A stretch of 9,655 bases of DNA from assembly GCA_027004335.1 (NCBI GenBank), contig JALTID010000140.1, positions 1 to 9,655 on the forward strand. The letters run 5' to 3'. A program made the translations under genes and the position numbers. Of the stretch, positions 1-6,601 are shown piece by piece. The stretch is from a bacterium (GTDB lineage: Bacteria; JALSQH01). Below the pieces are notes generated by a model, which worked only from the letters and a program-made list of their open reading frames with translations, had not been told where the DNA came from and did no database searches. Numbering within the stretch: position 1 is the first letter of the stretch; each line of letters opens with the position of its first letter.

Positions 1-1011
1 GAGATTGGTGAAAATGGAGTTGTTTTTATTGATGAAATCCAAAGGAAGGAGAATGCTGGCTTATTTTTAAAAGGCTTATACGATATGGGATTGAATTACA
101 AATTTGTAGTTTCTGGTTCGGGAAGCATTGAATTAAAGGAAAAGATAAAGGAATCCCTTGTTGGGAGAAAAAGAATATTTCTTGTAACTCCTCTTAATTT
201 CCGTGAATTTCTGCATTATAAAACTTCCTACAGGTATATAGGTAATCTTGAAAAATTTTTAACTGTGGAGGAAGAAAAGGCTCACCTCCTTCTTAAGGAG
301 TATCTTAATTTTGCTGGTTATCCGGCAGTTGTTAAAGAAAAAAGTTTGCAGCAAAAATATATGATTATTTCAGAAATATTCAGCAGCTATATTGAACGGG
401 ACATTACCTCTCTTTTAGGAGTTAAAAGAAATGATGCTTTCGTGGAAATGATAAGACTTCTTGCTTCAAATTTAGGCCAGATTGTTAACTATACAAACTT
501 TACACAACATCTTGGGATCTCATTCCAGACTTTGAAAAATTTCCTCTATTATGCTGAAAAAACCTTTATCGTTGAAAGAGTAACTCCCTATTTTAACAAT
601 CCGGTAAAGGAATTAACAAAAAATCCAAAGTATTATTTTTACGATGAAGGACTACGAAATTTTGCTATAAATCTGTTTGGTAATGTAACAGATTTTTCTC
701 CGCTATTTGAGAATCTTGTCTGGCAGATTTTAAAAGAAAAAACTTTTTACTCAGCTGCCTCAATCCATTATTGGCGGACTCAGAATGGTGCAGAGGTTGA
801 TTTTGTAGTTAATTATGGAAGAGAAATAGTACCTTACGAAGTTAAATATGTTTCCCTTGAAAAACCAGCTATTACCCGATCCCTGAGAAGCTTTATTACA
901 AAATACTCTCCACCAGTTGCCTATGTTGTAAATCTTTCCCTCAGTAAGACCATTAGGGTTGGAAATACACCTGTAAAATTTATCAGATGGTGGGAGATAG
1001 GCGAGAGGTAA
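1..1011 (+). CDS. AAA-type ATPase with DUF4143 C-terminal region (5' end missing)
   Basis: The reading frame is open from base 1, so the gene starts upstream of the window. The 336 codons present begin just before a Walker B strand (VVFIDEIQ, codons 7-14). This is followed by a sensor-like strand ending in SGSGS and then GRKRIFLVTPLNFREFL, the usual join between an AAA_14-type ATPase core and the DUF4143 region. The Walker A part lies outside the window. The middle (near LGISFQTLKNFLYYAEKTFIVERV) looks like a winged helix. The C-terminus has AEVDFVV followed about 8 residues later by YEVKY, the D...ExK pattern of the PD-(D/E)XK nuclease-like fold common in DUF4143. Family members are widespread, cytoplasmic and mostly of unknown role; some have been discussed as defence or mobile-element accessory proteins. 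TAA stop at 1009-1011. Family assignment is confident; function is unknown. Confidence 0.85.
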   Translation, partial: EIGENGVVFIDEIQRKENAGLFLKGLYDMGLNYKFVVSGSGSIELKEKIKESLVGRKRIFLVTPLNFREFLHYKTSYRYIGNLEKFLTVEEEKAHLLLKEYLNFAGYPAVVKEKSLQQKYMIISEIFSSYIERDITSLLGVKRNDAFVEMIRLLASNLGQIVNYTNFTQHLGISFQTLKNFLYYAEKTFIVERVTPYFNNPVKELTKNPKYYFYDEGLRNFAINLFGNVTDFSPLFENLVWQILKEKTFYSAASIHYWRTQNGAEVDFVVNYGREIVPYEVKYVSLEKPAITRSLRSFITKYSPPVAYVVNLSLSKTIRVGNTPVKFIRWWEIGER

Positions 1012-1034
1012 AAAGAAAGCGGATCAAATTCCCC

Positions 1035-1063
1035 TTCCCTCTCTCATAAAATTTCATTATAAT
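1035..1063 (+). promoter_or_regulatory. possible sigma-70-type promoter ahead of the degenerate AAA+ gene
   Basis: A perfect TATAAT lies at 1058-1063. With a 17-base spacer the -35 position (1035-1040) reads TTCCCT, only 3 of 6 matches to TTGACA, so the upstream element is weak. A start near 1070 would leave a leader of about 11 bases, with the ribosome-binding AGGG (1071-1074) six bases before the ATG. TATAAT is easy to find by chance in AT-rich DNA. Confidence 0.4.
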
Positions 1064-1080
1064 TAGAGAAAGGGAATGCA

Positions 1081-2550
1081 ATGGATTTAAAAAATATTCC
1101 CAGCATCGCGATTCATTTTGACCCCAACCCTGCAAATGTAGCGGGAGCTCTGGCATTTGATTATTATCTTCAGGATCACGATTATTCAGGCGAAATTTTA
1201 AAGATTCTTGCTGACTCAACCCCTCTACTGGAGAGACTCTACGCCATGGCAAAGGGCTCCAGCGGGAGAGACATTCATGGAGATCAATTTCTTATGACAG
1301 GAATGCTCGTAGTGATAATCGGAGCTTATCCCCCTGAAGGTATGCTTTATGCCAGTGAAACCTACAAAAACCACTTTGTAGAAATGATAGATGAAATGCT
1401 CACCAGCCTCCAGCAGAAAAACCTATACATCTACTTTATCCTTCCGGAAAAAATAGAAAGGGGCGTGGATCACACCTTGCTTCCAGAAAGCTCCAGAGTA
1501 AGGATTCTGGCACCAGATGAGTGGAATAGAGAGTTTCCCGGACTTGGTGATTACCTTAAATTTGATCATCAGCTCTCATCGGACTTCATGAGCCTCTATA
1601 TTGTTCTTATGGCAATATCCCTTATGGCGGAAAATTATTTCCTCGCAGAGGATCTCTTCAACAGAAGGTTTTTGCTTTATTTTGATAAGGAATTAAATAA
1701 AAACGCAGCATATGAGATCCCCTTATTTTTTGAATCACCCATAATTTCTGAATTTGGGGAAGAACTTGTAAATACAAAAGCAAACATCCTCAAATCAACT
1801 GAAAATCATTTCCCCGTTTTCCTCTTTGGTGAACCATGCACAGGAATTGAGGAAACAGCAAAATTTATCCATGCAGCAACCAGGATAAAGGGCTCTCTTG
1901 AGGAGTTTAATGAGGATTTTATCCACATTGAAGCCTTCAATTCAGAAGGAGGAGTAGACAGAATATTATTTGGAGATGGAGATAAAAAAGGACTTTTAGA
2001 ATCATTCTCTGAAGGAGGAACCCTTTTCATAAGCAGAGTTGAAAATCTCCCGCAATACATCCAGAAAAAGCTTCTGAATCTCCTGCAAGAAAAGAAATAT
2101 ATTAAAAACAATGGGGAAAAAGTCTCAATAAGTGGAAATATTAAACTTCTCGTGGCCTCAAATTATTATCCGGAAGAACTTCAGAAGAAGGGAAAACTTC
2201 TACCAGAATTCTATCAAACAGTAACCACAAATATTGTGAGGCTACCCTCTCTCAGTGAGTGGGAAGGAGCTGATCTAATGAAGCTTATAAATCTCCTGAC
2301 ATTGAAATATGGTGAAAAAAACTCCATAAATCTGCCCAACCTGAATGGACTTGATGATGGTGAATATCAATACTACTATACCGTTATCGATCCCGAAACC
2401 CTGGATAAGCTAATGGAGAGGACATGGGAAAAAGGCAATATCTGCGAGTTGAAAAAAATTCTCTACAGGTATTTCGCCTATGGCAGGATCATTGAGGACA
2501 GTGATCTCACCGGTTATGGGAAATTACTGGATTTTAAAGGAAGAGACTAA
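1081..2550 (+). CDS. Degenerate sigma-54-activator-type AAA+ protein (pseudo-ATPase) with unknown N-terminal domain
   Basis: 489 residues; ATG preceded by AGGG with a six-base spacer. Residues 1-240 match no domain I recognise. Residues 245-465 follow the central AAA+ domain of bacterial enhancer-binding proteins in order: FLFGEPCTGIEE (249-258; family GESGTGKE), LFGDGDKKG (296-304), EGGTLFISRVENLP (311-324; family GGTLFLDEIGELP), LLNLLQE (331-337), LLVASN (356-361; sensor I ATN), VRLPSLSE (386-393) and GNICEL (452-457; family GNVREL). The catalytic chemistry is gone: Walker A Lys is Ile256, Walker B Asp-Glu is Ser318-Arg319, the arginine finger and sensor II Arg are absent, and the GAFTGA sigma-54-contact loop is missing from a shortened segment. 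No Fis-type HTH follows; the protein ends about 25 residues after the AAA+ region. It probably cannot hydrolyse ATP or activate sigma-54, and may act as a structural or regulatory scaffold. Domain identity is fairly sure; role is unknown. Confidence 0.8.
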   Translation: MDLKNIPSIAIHFDPNPANVAGALAFDYYLQDHDYSGEILKILADSTPLLERLYAMAKGSSGRDIHGDQFLMTGMLVVIIGAYPPEGMLYASETYKNHFVEMIDEMLTSLQQKNLYIYFILPEKIERGVDHTLLPESSRVRILAPDEWNREFPGLGDYLKFDHQLSSDFMSLYIVLMAISLMAENYFLAEDLFNRRFLLYFDKELNKNAAYEIPLFFESPIISEFGEELVNTKANILKSTENHFPVFLFGEPCTGIEETAKFIHAATRIKGSLEEFNEDFIHIEAFNSEGGVDRILFGDGDKKGLLESFSEGGTLFISRVENLPQYIQKKLLNLLQEKKYIKNNGEKVSISGNIKLLVASNYYPEELQKKGKLLPEFYQTVTTNIVRLPSLSEWEGADLMKLINLLTLKYGEKNSINLPNLNGLDDGEYQYYYTVIDPETLDKLMERTWEKGNICELKKILYRYFAYGRIIEDSDLTGYGKLLDFKGRD

Positions 2551-2569
2551 CAATTACATTTTTTCTTTC

Positions 2570-2598
2570 TTTACCCTCTACAAATCTTGTGCTATAAT
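2570..2598 (+). promoter_or_regulatory. sigma-70-type promoter with extended -10, driving the PilZ-like gene
   Basis: TTTACC (2570-2575, 4 of 6 matches to TTGACA), a 17-base spacer, then TATAAT (2593-2598) preceded by TG at 2590-2591, giving the extended -10 TGCTATAAT. It lies in the 74-base gap after the stop of the degenerate AAA+ gene. A start near 2605 would give a leader of about 20 bases. It suggests that the PilZ-like gene and the exported-protein gene can be transcribed independently of the gene upstream. Confidence 0.7.
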
Positions 2599-2624
2599 CA
2601 TTAACATAGGACATTAAAAGAAAA

Positions 2625-2951
2625 ATGGGTAAGATTGGGAAAATTGATCTAGGCCAGCAGATAAAAAAAATTTTTCACTCAAGTAAGGAATTCATGCTTG
2701 ATATGGGGAATTATGTCTATGAAGATGGAATGTTTATCCCCACAGCAAGAGAAATTGAGGAAGGTTCAATTATACATTTTAATTTCACCTTGCAGGACAG
2801 GAAGTCCATACTCAGAGGAACAGGTAAGGTCCAGAGTATTTCCAGAAAACCCCCGTTAGGATGGAAAATTCTCTTCGTTGAATTAGATGAGAGGAGCAAG
2901 AAGAATCTCCAGATGATTATTGACTGGAAAAGAAAACATGGCCAATCGTAA
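2625..2951 (+). CDS. PilZ-like domain protein (TIGR02266-type), probably not a c-di-GMP binder
   Basis: 108 residues forming a single small domain. The core runs DGMFIPTAREIEEGSIIHF (34-52), then a basic strand (GTGKVQSI, 65-72) and LGWKILFVELDERSKKNLQMII (78-99). This matches the PilZ subfamily pattern 'GGLFIxT...G..l.l.l...G.V.wv......GmGv.F..l......L...I' described as TIGR02266. PilZ proteins usually bind cyclic di-GMP through RxxxR and (D/N)xSxxG. Here no RxxxR is visible in residues 1-30, and the second motif position reads YVYEDG, without the Asp/Asn-x-Ser. Binding is therefore doubtful and the domain may instead act in protein-protein contact. ATG start; an AGGA lies about 12 bases upstream, a weak ribosome-binding site. 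The 3' end overlaps the exported-protein gene by 14 bases, so the two are probably co-translated. Confidence 0.75.
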   Translation: MGKIGKIDLGQQIKKIFHSSKEFMLDMGNYVYEDGMFIPTAREIEEGSIIHFNFTLQDRKSILRGTGKVQSISRKPPLGWKILFVELDERSKKNLQMIIDWKRKHGQS

Positions 2952-4209
2952 GGAAAAATGGTCAAATTTATTTATGCTCCCTCTTCTTATTATACTTTTC
3001 GCCTGTCAAGGATTAAGTTTTTCTGCAAAAGAAAATCCAATTAAGAAATTAAAATTCTCTGTTAGGCTCACAGAAGGACTTCAATTACTTTACATTTCAG
3101 ATCTCTTTTTAAACGGAGACAATTTTAACCAAAATCTCAATCCTGTTATCCCTATGACAGGGCTCTTTCCCTTCCCATTTACTACCATTACAGGAGAGAC
3201 TACAGGTAGAGGAGGCGAGACAATACTTTACGATTACAGTGAATGTACTACCAGTCCCCTGTGCCATTTATTTTATCATATTTCATACCCTGGAAATTCT
3301 TATATAAAAGAGAGAAAGATCAACATTCTTATAAAATCATCTTATCCCAATCAGGTTACAGATGACTCTGTAATTGAAATTAATGAAAACCAGAAATTAA
3401 AAAACGGAGCAAACAGAGCTATTTTGCTTATTACTGGCGAAGATGGGCTTTTAAAAATCAATGACATCTTTCCACCCCTTTCACCAGTGGAGAACAAAGA
3501 GGAAATCTACTATTTTTCAAAAATAACTGCTTCTTCACAGATATATCCTTCTTCGGTTACTTTTGCATCAGGGTATGTAGTATATCCAGATGATGGCAAG
3601 ATAAAAAAAATTTGCGAAGATAACAACCTGCAAATTGTAGTAGATAACAACTACTCTCTTGAGATTACACAGGATTCAAATTTAAACTTTTATAACATTT
3701 TTCCTGAAAAAAATGAAGTAAGATACTCTTTGAGACAGGGGAGTATCACTCTAAATTTCTATTTTACAGAAAAATCACCAGTGAAACATATATACTTCAG
3801 TGCAAGAACCACAGAAGCAATCTCTTTTGAAGAAAAAATAATCAATAATGACTCAACTTCAGATACCCTTACAGGCTATCTCAGTAACGGCCAGATCATG
3901 CTTAATTATGATAAGTTTACAGGAATTCTAACATATTTTAAAAACTGGGATAACTTGAAAATTTCAGGACAAATTAAAGGAGAAGATGGAGTCTTTGATA
4001 TAAATATCTCAGCTCAGCTCGGGGTCATGTGGGATGTTGATTACTGGTGGGATTCCTACAAAAGCGAAGATATTGCTCCCGATGAAGAGGGAAATTTAAA
4101 GTATATGCTTTTAAAAGATGGCACCGGGAGTGTAACTCTCTATGACAAAGGTGGAATTCACTCATCCAGGAGTTATTCTCTCTCCTTTGAGGGTGGAGTG
4201 ATAAAATAA
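2938..4209 (+). CDS. Exported, probably lipidated protein of unknown family
   Basis: 423 residues from the ATG at 2938. The N-terminus is a typical signal peptide: basic RKEK at 4-7, a hydrophobic stretch LFMLPLLIILFA (11-22), then Cys23. LFAC approximates a lipobox, so this may be a lipoprotein. Cleavage after FSA (residue 30) by signal peptidase I is the alternative. The mature part is polar, rich in Asn, Ser, Thr and aromatic residues, with alternating patterns suggesting beta strands throughout (for example NEVRYSLRQGSITLNFYF). Two close cysteines (103 and 109) could form a disulfide. I see no catalytic motif and recognise no family. The start codon lies inside the PilZ-like gene (14-base overlap) with only a weak GGAAAAGA upstream, which suggests translational coupling. 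The TAA stop directly abuts the stop of der on the other strand. Confidence 0.8.
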   Translation: MANRKEKWSNLFMLPLLIILFACQGLSFSAKENPIKKLKFSVRLTEGLQLLYISDLFLNGDNFNQNLNPVIPMTGLFPFPFTTITGETTGRGGETILYDYSECTTSPLCHLFYHISYPGNSYIKERKINILIKSSYPNQVTDDSVIEINENQKLKNGANRAILLITGEDGLLKINDIFPPLSPVENKEEIYYFSKITASSQIYPSSVTFASGYVVYPDDGKIKKICEDNNLQIVVDNNYSLEITQDSNLNFYNIFPEKNEVRYSLRQGSITLNFYFTEKSPVKHIYFSARTTEAISFEEKIINNDSTSDTLTGYLSNGQIMLNYDKFTGILTYFKNWDNLKISGQIKGEDGVFDINISAQLGVMWDVDYWWDSYKSEDIAPDEEGNLKYMLLKDGTGSVTLYDKGGIHSSRSYSLSFEGGVIK

Positions 4210-5568
4210 CTAACTCCTCTTCTTGAGGATTATCCTTACAGGAACACCTGTAAGCTGAAATTTTTCTTTTAGTTTGTTTTTAACATATCTTAGGTAATTT
4301 TCACTTACTTCCTCTGGCTTATTTGTAACAAGAAGAAATGTGGGAGGCTTGGTTTCAACCTGTGTAATATAATAAAACTTAACAGGTCTAAAACCTTTTC
4401 CAAGAGGATGGGAATGAAACTCAATGATCTCCCTGAAAAATCTATTTAATTGTCCCGTAGTTATTCTCATGGTGTACATATTGCAGGTTTTAATAATGGC
4501 TTCATAAAGTGAAGCCAAACCATAGCCAGTTTTAGCAGAAACAAAAACTATGGGGGTGTGTTGAAGAAAAGAATATCTGAAATTTATATATCCAATCACC
4601 TTTTTCTTAAACTTTTCAGGATCACCTTTAACAAGATCCATCTTATTAAAGACTATTACAACAGCTCTTCCCCTTTTCTGGGTAAGACTCAGGAGCCTGA
4701 GATCTTGAGTGGTTATACCCTCTCTGGAATCCATCACTAAAAGGGAGATATCAGCTTTCTCAAGAATCTCAATACCTTTCAAAGAAGATTTTCTTTCAAC
4801 CCTACTATCAATTCTTGACTTTCTTCTTATTCCTGGAGTGTCAATGAGAATAAAATCCTTTTTTTTCCATCTAAAAAAAATATCAATGGTATCTCTAGTG
4901 GTTCCTGGGATTTCACTTACTAAGACTCTTTCCTCCCTGATGATTTTATTCAAAAGAGAAGATTTCCCTACATTTGGTCTTCCAGTAATTGTGAGCTTCA
5001 CCGGTTCATCCTCTTTATCCTCCTTTAAATCGGGCAATGAGAGTTGACTATTCAAATGCTCCATAAGTTCCTCAATACCCGCTTTATGTTTTACTGAGAC
5101 GGGGAAAATATCTTCAACATCTACACCACTCTCATAAAACTCACTTAATTTCACCTTATTAAGAGGGGGATCAGCTTTATTTACAAGGAGGTAGAATCTT
5201 TTATTCTCTTTCCTCATCTTATCAATCAACTCTTTATCAAGGGGTAAAAGTCCATCCTTAAAATCCACGACCAAGAGTACCAGATCTGCTTCCCTTATCC
5301 ATTTCAGGCCCTCAGATTCAATTTTTTCCTGCAAAATGTCACTTCCTCCCAATCCACCCATATCAACAAGATCAAATATCTTTCCATACCAGTTGACTCT
5401 GTGAAAAAGGGGATCTCTCGTTACACCAGGAGTATCATCTATTAGTGCTCTTGAATTTCCTGAAATCATATTAAAAAGTGATGATTTACCCACATTGGGC
5501 CTACCTACCAGAACTATTAGAGGGATTTTCTCTGCTTCCACCACCTTATATTCTCTATCCTCAACCAT
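4210..5568 (-). CDS. der: Ribosome-assembly GTPase Der (EngA)
   Basis: 452 residues with the tandem G domains that define Der, needed for maturation of the 50S ribosomal subunit. First G domain: GRPNVGKSS (22-30), DTPGVTRD (45-52), DMGG (69-72), NKAD (130-133), SVKHKAG (158-164). Second: GRPNVGKSS (196-204), GTTRDT (222-227), DTPG (243-246), NKMD (308-311), SAKTG (344-348). Residues 365-452 form the C-terminal KH-like domain. Two small oddities: the first G3 motif is DMGG where DTGG is usual, and about 15 charged residues precede the first strand where most Der proteins have only a few. No later Met offers a shorter start, and the ATG has GAGAGGGA about 10 bases upstream. It is the last gene of the leftward operon, 106 bases after era, and its TAG stop abuts the stop of the converging gene. 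Confidence 0.97.
   Translation of the reverse strand: MVEDREYKVVEAEKIPLIVLVGRPNVGKSSLFNMISGNSRALIDDTPGVTRDPLFHRVNWYGKIFDLVDMGGLGGSDILQEKIESEGLKWIREADLVLLVVDFKDGLLPLDKELIDKMRKENKRFYLLVNKADPPLNKVKLSEFYESGVDVEDIFPVSVKHKAGIEELMEHLNSQLSLPDLKEDKEDEPVKLTITGRPNVGKSSLLNKIIREERVLVSEIPGTTRDTIDIFFRWKKKDFILIDTPGIRRKSRIDSRVERKSSLKGIEILEKADISLLVMDSREGITTQDLRLLSLTQKRGRAVVIVFNKMDLVKGDPEKFKKKVIGYINFRYSFLQHTPIVFVSAKTGYGLASLYEAIIKTCNMYTMRITTGQLNRFFREIIEFHSHPLGKGFRPVKFYYITQVETKPPTFLLVTNKPEEVSENYLRYVKNKLKEKFQLTGVPVRIILKKRS
4235..4270 (+). terminator. possible intrinsic terminator for the + strand genes, inside der
   Basis: A perfect 8-bp inverted repeat, CTTACAGG (4235-4242) and CCTGTAAG (4247-4254) with a 4-base loop, is followed on the + strand by a T-rich run TTTTTCTTTT (4261-4270). 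It lies 26 bases after the stop of the exported-protein gene, where a terminator is expected. Six bases (CTGAAA) separate stem and T-run and the stem is only half G+C, so termination would be imperfect. It encodes codons for LTGVPVR near the C-terminus of Der on the opposite strand. Confidence 0.4.
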
Positions 5569-5674
5569 TCTTCTAATTCCCTCTCTATTCTACCAATCTT
5601 GTCCCTTCTTCGCTTTATTTTTTTCTCCCCCCTCTCATTGTATTTCTTCTCAATTTTTGCTATTTTTTTCGCAT

Positions 5675-6601
5675 TCAAATGTCATACCCAAATTCTTTGA
5701 TAATTCTTTTCTTATCAGTCCAGTTGGGAGTAACTTTTACCCACAGTTCAAGATAAATTTTTACACCTAAAAGAGCTTCCATCTCCACTCTGGCATATTT
5801 CCCGATTCTCTTGATCATACTCCCCCTTTTTCCAATGATAATCTTCCTTTGAGAATCTTTCTCCACATGAATTGTAGCTCTGATATAAATTAAATTTTTC
5901 TCACTATCCTCTTTAAACTCCTCCACAACAACAGCAGTGGAATAGGGTATTTCTTTATAAGTCAGGAGAAAAATTTTCTCTCTAACAAGTTCAGAGGCTA
6001 AAAATCGCTCAGGGAGATCAGTTAAATAATCTTCAGGGAAAAGGGGAGGCTCCCGTGGAAGAAATTTCTTTAGCGTCTTTTCAAGATCTGAAAAATTTGT
6101 TCCCTTTAATGCGGAGATAGGGATTATCTCCTTAAAGGGAAGGATATCCTTATATTGGTCTATGAGAAGTAAAAGTTTATCTTTCCTTATAAGATCAACT
6201 TTATTCATTCCCAGAATTATAGGCTTATCTGTATTTTTCAGTATATTAACCAGCTCCTCCTCATCTTTACCAAAAGGCCTTGTAACATCGGATAACATCA
6301 GGACAATATCAATTTCTCCCAGAGTCCTATTTATCTGCTCCAGCATAACTCTGCTTAATACTTTTTTACCACTGTGGTATCCCGGGGTATCCCAGAAAAT
6401 GAATTGAGCATTGGGAAGAGTCTTGACTCCCAGTATCCTGTTTCTTGTAGTCTGGGGTTTGTGGGTAACGATGGAGATTTTTTCTCCTAAAAGAGAATTT
6501 AAAAGTGTAGACTTTCCAGCATTGGGTTTACCCACAATAATTATATAACCGGAGCTGAAATTTTTATATTTTTCAGGAAAATCTTTAGAAAATATTTTCA
6601 T
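5675..6601 (-). CDS. era: GTPase Era, 30S subunit assembly factor
   Basis: 308 residues, normal for Era, which binds the 3' end of 16S rRNA and assists 30S maturation in the cytoplasm. G motifs: GKPNAGKST (24-32), the effector region KPQTTRNRI (48-56), DTPG (71-74), NKVD (133-136) and SALKG (163-167). The C-terminal type II KH domain contains IIIGKRGSMIKRIG (254-267) and ends LWVKVTPNW...GYDI as is typical. The ATG lies inside the end of rnc (17-base overlap) with AGAGG six bases upstream, so translation is probably coupled to RNase III. The rnc-era pair is found in many bacteria. Confidence 0.97.
   Translation of the reverse strand: MKIFSKDFPEKYKNFSSGYIIIVGKPNAGKSTLLNSLLGEKISIVTHKPQTTRNRILGVKTLPNAQFIFWDTPGYHSGKKVLSRVMLEQINRTLGEIDIVLMLSDVTRPFGKDEEELVNILKNTDKPIILGMNKVDLIRKDKLLLLIDQYKDILPFKEIIPISALKGTNFSDLEKTLKKFLPREPPLFPEDYLTDLPERFLASELVREKIFLLTYKEIPYSTAVVVEEFKEDSEKNLIYIRATIHVEKDSQRKIIIGKRGSMIKRIGKYARVEMEALLGVKIYLELWVKVTPNWTDKKRIIKEFGYDI

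Noticed and set aside
1806-2111. Open frame of 101 codons on the - strand inside the degenerate AAA+ gene
   Set aside because: It lies wholly opposite a coding region with clear AAA+ motifs, has no family resemblance and is a shadow frame.
1081-2550. Calling this gene a functional sigma-54-dependent transcription activator
   Set aside because: The Walker A Lys, Walker B acids, GAFTGA loop, arginine finger and DNA-binding HTH are all absent.
2920-2937. Exported protein starting at the TTG at 2920
   Set aside because: The ATG at 2938 gives a normal signal peptide with a basic N-terminus. The TTG only adds six residues and has no better ribosome-binding site.
4140-4209. Intrinsic terminator for the leftward operon just past der
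   Set aside because: Only short GGAG/CTCC pairings are present and no T-run follows on the - strand.
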